A stretch of 53,015 bases of DNA from the NCBI GenBank assembly GCA_937997485.1, contig CALKTH010000113.1, positions 1 to 53,015 on the forward strand, read 5' to 3'. This DNA comes from an uncultured Acidimicrobiales bacterium. Its GTDB lineage: Bacteria; Actinomycetota; Acidimicrobiia; Acidimicrobiales; SZUA-35. Position numbers and translations under genes: made by a program. This document shows positions 44,524 through 51,070 of the stretch, piece by piece. The notes under the pieces were generated by a model. It saw only the letters and a list, made by a program, of their open reading frames with translations, did not search any database and was not told where the DNA came from. Numbering within the stretch: position 1 is the first letter of the stretch; each line of letters starts with the position of its first letter.

Positions 44524-45423
44524 GTGTCAGACGACCTGATCTTCGACCGCTCGGATCCCGAACCCACGAACCTCATCGCCGCTCCGGGCGATGAGGTGGA
44601 ACCGCTCGTGATCGAGTTGGGCACGGGACTGTTCGCCTTCACGCACCCTGATCCCCAATTCGGCCGCTCGAACGTGGGGCTGGTCATCGATAGTGATGGC
44701 CTGACAGCAGTCGACACATCTGCCACACCCGTGCGGGGCAAGCTGATTCGGACGCGCATCGAGGAACTGACTGCCGAGCTCGAACTGCCGCTGAATCGGG
44801 TGATCACGACCTCGAGCAAGGTGCCGTTCACTGGCGGATCGTCACTGTTCTGGCGCGCTGCGTTCTATGGCAGCGAAGCCGCGAGCGATGAACTTGATCA
44901 GCCGATCAACCATGTCGCCATTCGAGCGTTGCTCCCCGAGCAAGCCCCGGCATATCACGATGGATTCGAGACACGCCCGATCACTCACACCGTGGGTGAA
45001 GGCGCTTGGCTGACGCCCTCGCTTCGCATCGGCCCCGTCGCCGGCGAATCAGCCATCAACATCGTGGCGAGCGCTCCCGGGGGGCGAGTCGTGTACCTCG
45101 GAGCGCTCGGCAGTTTCGGCGTGACGCCGCTTGCTTTCATTGGCGATCCCCGCGCCTGGGCGGAGACGCTCGATTCAGTGCTCGCGATCGGCACCACCTA
45201 CGTGCCCGGTCACGGTCCGGTGGGCGGAGTCGGCGATGTCCAAGCCCAGGCCGACTACCTGCGGGCCTGCGTGAGCGCAAAGGGCGGGGCACTGCCACCG
45301 GGGCCGTGGGAGGAGTGGACGAACCGCGCATTCGATGCCGTGAACGTCGAACGAGCCGCCCGCTTGCAGCGAGGCGACTCGTCGATTCCAACATCGATGT
45401 TCGAATTGTTGGGCCTGGCCTGA
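44524..45423 (+). CDS. Metallo-beta-lactamase-fold protein lacking the HXHXDH motif
   Basis: The start is GTG 44524 (VSDDLIFDRSD) with TTG 44521 as an alternative, giving 299 residues. The MBL layout is recognisable (GLFAFTHPDPQFGRSNVGLVIDSDGLTAVDTSATPVRG; FVPGHGP-like YVPGHGPVGGVGD near the end), but the metal-binding HXHXDH after strand 4 reads TTSSKVPFTGGSSLFW. The first metal site is therefore absent. It is probably a non-hydrolytic or altered-activity relative. It follows the DUF1501 gene by 24 nt on the same strand. Confidence 0.78.
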   Translation: MSDDLIFDRSDPEPTNLIAAPGDEVEPLVIELGTGLFAFTHPDPQFGRSNVGLVIDSDGLTAVDTSATPVRGKLIRTRIEELTAELELPLNRVITTSSKVPFTGGSSLFWRAAFYGSEAASDELDQPINHVAIRALLPEQAPAYHDGFETRPITHTVGEGAWLTPSLRIGPVAGESAINIVASAPGGRVVYLGALGSFGVTPLAFIGDPRAWAETLDSVLAIGTTYVPGHGPVGGVGDVQAQADYLRACVSAKGGALPPGPWEEWTNRAFDAVNVERAARLQRGDSSIPTSMFELLGLA

Positions 45424-45448
45424 GCTCAGCTCACACCGGCCAGCGGGA

Positions 45449-45940
45449 TCAGGCGGGTTCCGCCACCAGCTGGGCGTCGACCTGATCCATAGCGTCGTCC
45501 TCAGAGACGTCGAGAGCGAAGGACAGCTCGGACACCAAGACCTTGCGGGCCTTGGAGTACATGTTCTTCTCACCAGCGGACAAGCCCTTGGCGCTTTCAC
45601 GCAACGCGAGGTTTCGCACGACCTCGGCGACCTGGTACACGTCGCCCGACTTGAGCTTCTCCTGGTGGTTCTTGAACCGCCGACTCCAGTTGGCGGGCTC
45701 GCGCACGTCCTTCTTCGACAGCAGCACGAACAGGTCCTCGACGTCCTCGAGGCTGATCGGTGGCCGCATGCCCACCTCGTCGACCTTGTCGACGGGAACA
45801 CGGACCGTGAGCTCGTCGTGCGCCGTCTTCAGCACGAAGTACTTCTTCTTCTCGCCAAGGAGTTCGACCATTTCGGTCTTCTCAATGATGGCGGCCCCAT
45901 GGTGGGGATACACGACACGGTCACCGGGCTTGAACGACAT
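45449..45940 (-). CDS. carD: CarD-family transcriptional regulator
   Basis: The ATG at 45940 has AGGAG 5 nt upstream and gives 163 residues. The N-terminal RNA-polymerase-interaction domain (FKPGDRVVYPHHGAAIIEKTEM, YFVLKTAHDELTVRVPVDKVDEVGMRPP) is followed by the helical DNA-binding domain with the conserved Trp (EPANWSRRFKNHQEKLKSGDVYQVAEVVRNLALRE). CarD binds the RNA polymerase beta subunit and stabilises open promoter complexes, mostly at rRNA and housekeeping promoters in actinobacteria. Confidence 0.95.
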   Translation of the reverse strand: MSFKPGDRVVYPHHGAAIIEKTEMVELLGEKKKYFVLKTAHDELTVRVPVDKVDEVGMRPPISLEDVEDLFVLLSKKDVREPANWSRRFKNHQEKLKSGDVYQVAEVVRNLALRESAKGLSAGEKNMYSKARKVLVSELSFALDVSEDDAMDQVDAQLVAEPA

Positions 45941-46047
45941 GCAACTCCTCAGGATCCCGTCGTGCGCCGTTCTTGGCCACAACAGGGACCTTCAAGGATG
46001 GCACGTCGAGACGCCAGAACCTCCCTGCGCGGGAGAAAACCGCAGGG

Positions 46048-46239
46048 CTAGGAAAACAGCAGCGAGATCGGCAACGCGATCGTGCCAAAGGCCATCGCTG
46101 CCACCGCCAGCAGGATCACGGCGAACATGATCGGATGGCGCTCTCGATAGGACGGGATCGAGGGCTCGATCGCAACACCGTCCTCGTCCACCCCGGCCCG
46201 GGAGGTGGTCCTCCCGGGCCCGGACTTCGGGCGAGTCAT
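46048..46239 (-). CDS. Small single-pass membrane protein downstream of the RDD gene
   Basis: The protein has 63 residues: a basic and polar N-terminus and one C-terminal membrane helix (PIMFAVILLAVAAMAFGTIALPISLLF). Its ATG overlaps the RDD gene stop by one nucleotide (TGATG), which supports it as a real, coupled gene. No family is recognised. A 6-bp hairpin at 46024-46046 just past its stop may end the transcript. Confidence 0.7.
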   Translation of the reverse strand: MTRPKSGPGRTTSRAGVDEDGVAIEPSIPSYRERHPIMFAVILLAVAAMAFGTIALPISLLFS

Positions 46240-46844
46240 CAGCTGTTGATGACCAGCGTCTTGGCCACCTTGTCAGCGGGGACCTGGCGACGCTTGTCGG
46301 CGAAGATCATGATGATCGTGGCCAGACCAACGACGAAGCTGATGATGGCGCCGATGATCGGGATGACCTGCAGGGCGGTGAGAATCAGGCGCTTGATCGC
46401 GCCGTCTTGGCCGATCGCCGACCCGTCTTCGAACACGACCTTGATGTTCAAGGCCTTCTTTCCGATCGTCGCGCCATCCTTCGAAAGGAAGTAGAACTCG
46501 TAGCCGACGGCGATCGCCGTCGAGATGATGGTTCCGATGAAGTTCAACGCAAACGACGTGCCGGCGTCGGCGCCGAAACCACCGAGTCCGCTGCCGCCGA
46601 TGAGGAAGACAACGAGCAGCGTCGGAATGAGGAGAATCAAGCCGTCGAGGATGCGCGCTCCCAGACGGGCCCACGGACTCGCCAGGTTGTTTTCCGGACC
46701 ACCCATGCCCATCGCACCGGGTTGGGTGCCGACGGCCTGAGGACCGCCTTGCCACTGCGTTCCATCCCAGTAGCGCTGCGTTCCGGGCGGATCACCTTGG
46801 GCGTAGTACCAACCGGGCGGTTGCGAGGCGGGCGTATCAGTCAT
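46239..46844 (-). CDS. RDD-family membrane protein with N-terminal DUF2510
   Basis: The protein has 201 residues. A DUF2510 module at the start (PPGWYYAQGDPPGTQRYWDGTQWQGG) precedes an RDD domain with three or four membrane helices (SPWARLGARILDGLILLIPTLLVVFLIGG, AVGYEFYFLSKDGATIGKKALNIKVV, IKRLILTALQVIPIIGAIISFV). DUF2510-RDD fusions are typical of actinobacteria. The role is unknown; transport or membrane homeostasis has been suggested for RDD proteins. Confidence 0.9.
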   Translation of the reverse strand: MTDTPASQPPGWYYAQGDPPGTQRYWDGTQWQGGPQAVGTQPGAMGMGGPENNLASPWARLGARILDGLILLIPTLLVVFLIGGSGLGGFGADAGTSFALNFIGTIISTAIAVGYEFYFLSKDGATIGKKALNIKVVFEDGSAIGQDGAIKRLILTALQVIPIIGAIISFVVGLATIIMIFADKRRQVPADKVAKTLVINS

Positions 46845-47018
46845 GTCTTGGTCCTCCAGGGGGCGACGTTGAGTTGAGACACTAGCCGTGCTCGTACCCC
46901 AGAGACGTGGAATCGCCCGCGTTGTCCTCCGCTTTGCCGCTTCCCGCAGCGGTACCCACGAACGCGAGGCGTTCGCCCCATTCAGCCCTTCAACGCAGAC
47001 GGCTACGATCGCCTTCTC

Positions 47019-48047
47019 ATGTCACGAACGATCTTGGTCACCGGTGGCGCCGGCTACATCGGCAGCCACACCGCACTCGCCCTCATCGAACGGGGCCACG
47101 ACGTCGTCATCGTCGACGATCTGTCGAACAGCTCAACGGCCGCGCTGGAAGCACTCAACGCGCTCGCGGGCCGAGCCATCCCGTTCTTCGAGGCCGACCT
47201 GACCGAGCCAGGCGCTCTCGATCCCGTCTTCGCCGAGCACCCCATCGAAGCCGCGATCCACTTTGCCGGTCTCAAGGCGGTCGGCGAATCCGTGGAGCAA
47301 CCGCTGCGCTACTACCGCACGAACCTGCTTTCGACGCTGAACCTCATGGACTCCATGGCTGCTCACGACTGCTGGGATCTGGTGTTCTCCTCATCGGCCA
47401 CCGTGTACGGCGATCCCGAGGTGCTCCCGATCCCTGAGGACGCAGCCACCGGACCAACGAATCCCTATGGCCAGACCAAGCTGATGATCGAAGAATTCTG
47501 CCGGGATGCCGCCGTGTCAGACCCTCGCTGGCGCATCACGCTTCTCCGCTATTTCAACCCCGTCGGGGCCCATCCGAGCGGAGAGATCGGCGAGGACCCA
47601 ACGGGCCATCCCAACAATCTCGTTCCCTTCGTGATGCAAGTGGCCGTTGGCCGCCGCGAGAAGGTGAGTGTCTTCGGCGACGACTACGACACTCCAGACG
47701 GAACGGGAGTACGTGACTACATTCATGTGCTGGATCTGGCCGCTGGCCACCTCGCAGCGCTAGACCACATCGAGCAGGGCTGTGACGCCATCAACCTCGG
47801 TACCGGCTCCGGGGCGTCGGTCCTCGACGTCGTCGAGACGACCGCCCGCATTAGTGGACAACCGGTCCCCTACGAGATCGCTCCCCGCCGGGCGGGGGAC
47901 ATCGCGACCTCGCTGGCCGATCCCCGCAAGGCCAACGAGAAGCTCGACTGGCGAGCCGATCGCAACCTCGACGCAATGATCACCGACGCCTGGAACTGGC
48001 AGTCGAAGCACCCCTACGGCTTTGCCGAAGCACCGGCCGAAGGCTAA
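47019..48047 (+). CDS. galE: UDP-glucose 4-epimerase
   Basis: The 342-residue protein is an extended SDR: NAD-binding TGGAGYIGSH (8-17), FAGLKAVGES, VFSSSATVYGDP with the catalytic Ser/Thr, and the YXXXK pair in NPYGQTKLMIEE. LLRYFNPVGAHPSG and GTGVRDYIHVLDLAAGH are GalE-specific. It interconverts UDP-glucose and UDP-galactose for cell-surface sugars. It is monocistronic and convergent with the nucleoside hydrolase. Confidence 0.95.
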   Translation: MSRTILVTGGAGYIGSHTALALIERGHDVVIVDDLSNSSTAALEALNALAGRAIPFFEADLTEPGALDPVFAEHPIEAAIHFAGLKAVGESVEQPLRYYRTNLLSTLNLMDSMAAHDCWDLVFSSSATVYGDPEVLPIPEDAATGPTNPYGQTKLMIEEFCRDAAVSDPRWRITLLRYFNPVGAHPSGEIGEDPTGHPNNLVPFVMQVAVGRREKVSVFGDDYDTPDGTGVRDYIHVLDLAAGHLAALDHIEQGCDAINLGTGSGASVLDVVETTARISGQPVPYEIAPRRAGDIATSLADPRKANEKLDWRADRNLDAMITDAWNWQSKHPYGFAEAPAEG

Positions 48048-48053
48048 CGCGCT

Positions 48054-48998
48054 TCAGCTTCCGCGCCGACGGATGGCGTCGAGCACCAGAGCGCGAGCTG
48101 CCCCAGCATCGAGCGTGTGCCCGTGAGCCACGTTCGGCTCAGCGCCTACTCCGTCACCTCGCTGATCCACCACGGTCATCCCTCGAGTCAGTGAACCGTT
48201 GAGTTCAACATCCACGTGGCGGTCGGTGAACTCGATCACTTCGGGGTGCGTGACGGCCAACACGGCGCATGGGTCGTGCAATCCGCCCTTTCGCTCGCCT
48301 CCACGTATGCGACCAACGAAGGTCAAGTAGTTCGCCATGAGATCGGCGAGAACAACGGCGCCCTGGTTGGGCTCCGCATCGTTCAGCCGACGAATGTCGG
48401 CTTCGAGCTCGTCGTCGACGACGAACTGGTGGGTGAGATCCAGCCCTGCCATTCGCATTGGCACGCCGCTGGCGAGAACGACCGACGCTGCTTCGGGGTC
48501 GACGAGGATGTTGAATTCGCTGACGGGACCGTGGTTGCCGACCGTGGCGCTCCCACCCATGAAACTGATGCCGGCGATGCGATTCGCTATGTCGGGCGCC
48601 TGGCGCAGTGCGAGAGCGATGTTCGTCAAGGGCCCGATCGGTACCAACCACAAACCCTCCTCAGCACGAATCGTCTCGATCAGAAACGAGACACCCTGAT
48701 GGGAGGCCACCGTTCGCTCGGGCTCGGGAAGAGAAGGACCCTCGAATCCACTCACGCCATGGATCTCTGGCGCATGGCGAGGAGCGGCCACCAGCGGGCG
48801 GGCCGCCCCGGCGTGCACCTCTACGTCAATATCGAACAATTGGCACGTGAGCAGCGCATTCGCCGTGACGTCTGTGAGCGGAGCATTCCCGCCAACCGTC
48901 GTGATGGCAACAAGGTCCGCGTGCTCAGCGGCGAGAACAAGGGCAATGGCATCATCTTGGCCGGGATCGCAATCGACGATCATCCGAGGTCGGGTCAT
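48054..48998 (-). CDS. Inosine/uridine-preferring nucleoside hydrolase
   Basis: The ATG at 48998 (MTRPRMIVDCDPGQDDAIAL) has GGAG upstream and gives 314 residues. The calcium-binding DCDPGQDDA signature is intact, with VGGNAPLTDVTANAL, IGPLTNIALALRQAP, FMGGSATVGNHGPVSEFNILVDPEAA and the late Asp in LHDPCAVLAVT. It should hydrolyse the N-glycosidic bond of ribonucleosides in salvage. It is the third gene of an operon with DUF3039 and a lipoprotein. Confidence 0.94.
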   Translation of the reverse strand: MTRPRMIVDCDPGQDDAIALVLAAEHADLVAITTVGGNAPLTDVTANALLTCQLFDIDVEVHAGAARPLVAAPRHAPEIHGVSGFEGPSLPEPERTVASHQGVSFLIETIRAEEGLWLVPIGPLTNIALALRQAPDIANRIAGISFMGGSATVGNHGPVSEFNILVDPEAASVVLASGVPMRMAGLDLTHQFVVDDELEADIRRLNDAEPNQGAVVLADLMANYLTFVGRIRGGERKGGLHDPCAVLAVTHPEVIEFTDRHVDVELNGSLTRGMTVVDQRGDGVGAEPNVAHGHTLDAGAARALVLDAIRRRGS

Positions 48999-49023
48999 GG
49001 TTGTGTCTCCATCTTCTTCTCGG

Positions 49024-49830
49024 TCACAGGGCGAGGCCGCCGCAGGCCAACAGGTCGATGGCCGCGAGCTCATCTTCAGAGAGCGTCGACTCGTTGGAGG
49101 CACCAGCGACGAAGCGATCATCGATCAGCTGGTAGCTCTGGAAGCTGCCCTCGAACATCGGGCCGCCGTCCTCCGCTGTCTCGTCGGCGAGGGTGAACTC
49201 GAACTGCTCCACCACACCGGCGGAGCAGAAGATGCCGAGTGCGTTGGCCACGCTGGCGCCGGTCAAGAAGCTGGCAGGCGTCTCGTTCTCGAACATGAGA
49301 CGCACCAGCGCACAATTCCGGAACGCGATGAAGCCAATGCTCTGGGTGTAGGCCCCGCCGCCGAGCGCCATCGCCACCTCCAAGATCCGATCGTCACTGA
49401 GATCCACGGCTCCGATGGAGCGCACATCGGTGAATGGATCGGCGTCCGGGATCTCGACCAACGCCGAGCCACCAGCTTGGAAGCGCACACCAAGCGACCA
49501 GACACCCTCCACGTTGAACGTGAGCACCTCGTCGGTGGCGCCATCCCCATCGAGATCCCACCCCGTGGACGATGCAGGTTCGGCCTCTGGGAACGCGACG
49601 TCCGGGCAGACGACGAGGTCAGCCACCTGCTCCTCGAGAGCGGTGCTCGATGGTTCGCTCGAGGCTGTTGAGGTCGTACTGGACGTGGAGGTTGACGCAC
49701 TCGGGTCCGCTGCTTCGGGAGCCGACGATCCGTCAACCGACGATGAATCAGCCGACGAACAACTGGCGGCGAAGACCAGGCCAATGAGGATCGCGCTCAG
49801 AGGGCGGACCGCGGGCCCGCGCCGAGTCAT
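49024..49830 (-). CDS. Secreted lipoprotein of unknown function
   Basis: The protein has 268 residues. It has a lipoprotein signal (LSAILIGLVFAASC, lipobox Cys24), a Ser/Thr/Ala linker of about 45 residues and an extracytoplasmic domain with GWDLDGDGATDEVLTFNVEG, a calcium-binding-like FG-GAP or dockerin-type loop. The rest is beta-rich with four cysteines (CPDVAF, FRNCALV, FCSAGVV, LLACGG) that could form disulfides. No family is recognised. It lies 10 nt after the DUF3039 stop. Confidence 0.75.
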   Translation of the reverse strand: MTRRGPAVRPLSAILIGLVFAASCSSADSSSVDGSSAPEAADPSASTSTSSTTSTASSEPSSTALEEQVADLVVCPDVAFPEAEPASSTGWDLDGDGATDEVLTFNVEGVWSLGVRFQAGGSALVEIPDADPFTDVRSIGAVDLSDDRILEVAMALGGGAYTQSIGFIAFRNCALVRLMFENETPASFLTGASVANALGIFCSAGVVEQFEFTLADETAEDGGPMFEGSFQSYQLIDDRFVAGASNESTLSEDELAAIDLLACGGLAL

Positions 49831-49840
49831 CGACGAGCCG

Positions 49841-50089
49841 TCACTTCAGCGCTTCGTAGATCTCTTTGCACTCGGGGCAGATGCTGAATCGCTCCGGATC
49901 CCGGTTCGGCACCCACTTCTTGCCGCAAAGAGCGATCACCGGAGTGCCCTCGATGGCACTCGGCATGATCTTGTCCTTCTTCACGTAGTGCGAGTAGCGA
50001 TCGTGATCGCCGGTGTCATCGAAGACCGGATCGATCTTCTCGTCGACGTCTTCATCAATGAGGGTGTCCGTATCCGACATGCCCGACAT
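49841..50089 (-). CDS. DUF3039 zinc-ribbon-like small protein
   Basis: The likely start is ATG 50089 or ATG 50080, giving about 80 residues. It has an acidic N-terminus, then the DUF3039 core: DRYSHYVKKDKIMPSAIEG, PVIALCGKKWVPNRDPERF and CPECKEIYEALK. The three cysteines plus His resemble a small metal-binding ribbon. DUF3039 is nearly confined to actinobacteria and its function is unknown. It is divergent from the peroxiredoxin gene. Confidence 0.88.
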   Translation of the reverse strand: MSGMSDTDTLIDEDVDEKIDPVFDDTGDHDRYSHYVKKDKIMPSAIEGTPVIALCGKKWVPNRDPERFSICPECKEIYEALK

Positions 50090-50165
50090 CTTGGCCGAGG
50101 AACCTTCCAACGCCAACCGGCGCACTACGTTGAGCCGACAGTTCCCAAGCAGAAAGGCCTTTTCG

Positions 50166-50627
50166 ATGCTCGACGTCGGCACGATGGCACCCGAATTCTC
50201 CGTGAGCGATCACGACAACACGACCTTCAACCTCGCTGATGAGCGGGGCAAGTGGGTCTTGATGTGGTGGTATCCAAAGGCAGATACCCCCGGTTGAACG
50301 CTGCAAGGCACGAGCCTGCGTGATCAGGCTCAGAACTTCAGCGACGCAAACTGCACCGTGGTCGGCATCTCGTTCGACACACCAGAAGACAATGCGGCGT
50401 TCCGCACCAAGCACGACTTCCCCTTTCGCCTCCTGTCCGACGTCGACAAAGCTGTGGGAACCACGTACGAAGCGCTCCGCTCCGCTGATGACCCTTTCGC
50501 TGACTATCCACAGCGAATCAGCTACCTGATCGATCCCGATGGGGCGATCGCCAAGACGTACGAAGTGAGCGACCCGAGCGGCCACGCCGCTGAGGTCCTT
50601 GCCGATCTCGCCGCACTCCAGCGGTAG
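50166..50627 (+). CDS. BCP/PrxQ-type peroxiredoxin, probable selenoprotein (Sec44)
   Basis: The frame runs from ATG 50166 to TAG 50627 (153 residues) with one in-frame TGA at 50295-50297. Around it the protein reads LMWWYPKADTPG-U-TLQGTSLRDQAQNF, and TPGCT is the peroxidatic-Cys motif of this family, so TGA replaces the catalytic cysteine. Downstream, VVGISFDTPEDNAAFRTKHDFPFRLLSD and YLIDPDGAIAKTYE are normal BCP sequence. The usual resolving Cys at +5 is Thr; Cys63 (+19) is the only other Cys nearby. A SECIS-like hairpin follows. It should reduce hydroperoxides in the cytoplasm. AAAGG 8 nt upstream serves as ribosome binding site. Confidence 0.9.
50312..50331 (+). promoter_or_regulatory. Putative bacterial SECIS hairpin in the peroxiredoxin gene
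   Basis: GAGCCUG (50312-50318) pairs perfectly with CAGGCUC (50325-50331) around the loop CGUGAU. The stem begins 14 nt after the UGA and the loop 21 nt after it. Stem length, spacing and the CGUG loop word closely match the hairpin after the UGA of the FrnE gene, although the stem sequences differ. Confidence 0.8.
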
Positions 50628-50638
50628 AAGGAGTTTCT

Positions 50639-50959
50639 GTGACCGTTATTGACACCGACCAGACCAAAGCCATGCTCGACGCCCCTCCCGAAGGCCTCGT
50701 CGTGCTCGACGTGCGAGCGCCGGAGGAATTCGAAGGTGGACGCCTGCCAGGCGCCACGATGATCAACATCTACGACGAGGACTTCGCTGAGCGAGTGCTC
50801 GCCCTCGATAAGAGCGTCCCCTACCTCGTGTACTGCAAGGCGGGCGGCCGCAGCGCCAAAGCCGCTGGCTTCATGGAGCAGAACGGCTTCGAGAACGTCG
50901 TCGACTACGGCGGCGGCTGGATGGCGTGGGCCGAGTCCGGCCATCCGTTCGAGACGTAA
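50639..50959 (+). CDS. Single-domain rhodanese-like protein
   Basis: The GTG at 50639 has AAGGAG 5 nt upstream and gives 106 residues. The rhodanese fold shows LVVLDVRAPEEFEGGRLPGATMINI and the active-site loop YCKAGGRS with Cys66. It carries persulfide sulfur to thiol acceptors. It follows the peroxiredoxin gene by 11 nt and is surely co-transcribed, suggesting a joint role in oxidative or reactive-sulfur stress. Confidence 0.93.
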   Translation: MTVIDTDQTKAMLDAPPEGLVVLDVRAPEEFEGGRLPGATMINIYDEDFAERVLALDKSVPYLVYCKAGGRSAKAAGFMEQNGFENVVDYGGGWMAWAESGHPFET

Positions 50960-50968
50960 CACCCGTCC

Positions 50969-51011
50969 CCGCCAGCCGGTTCTCGCGACGTGAGCAACAG
51001 CCGGCTGGCGG
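50969..51011. terminator. Bidirectional terminator between rhodanese and surface-protein genes
   Basis: CCGCCAGCCGG (50969-50979) is exactly complementary to 51001-51011, with a 21-nt loop. It lies between the ends of two convergent genes and probably serves both. No T-tract is present. Confidence 0.7.
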
Positions 51012-51070
51012 CGAGGCGGTCAGGGTGCGAACACCGCCAGCCAACTACTGCTCTGGACGAAGACGGAGCG

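Noticed and set aside
46024..46046. Strong terminator between the RDD operon and carD
   Set aside because: The stem has only 6 bp and no clear U-tract, so it is mentioned with the neighbouring gene but not called as a feature.
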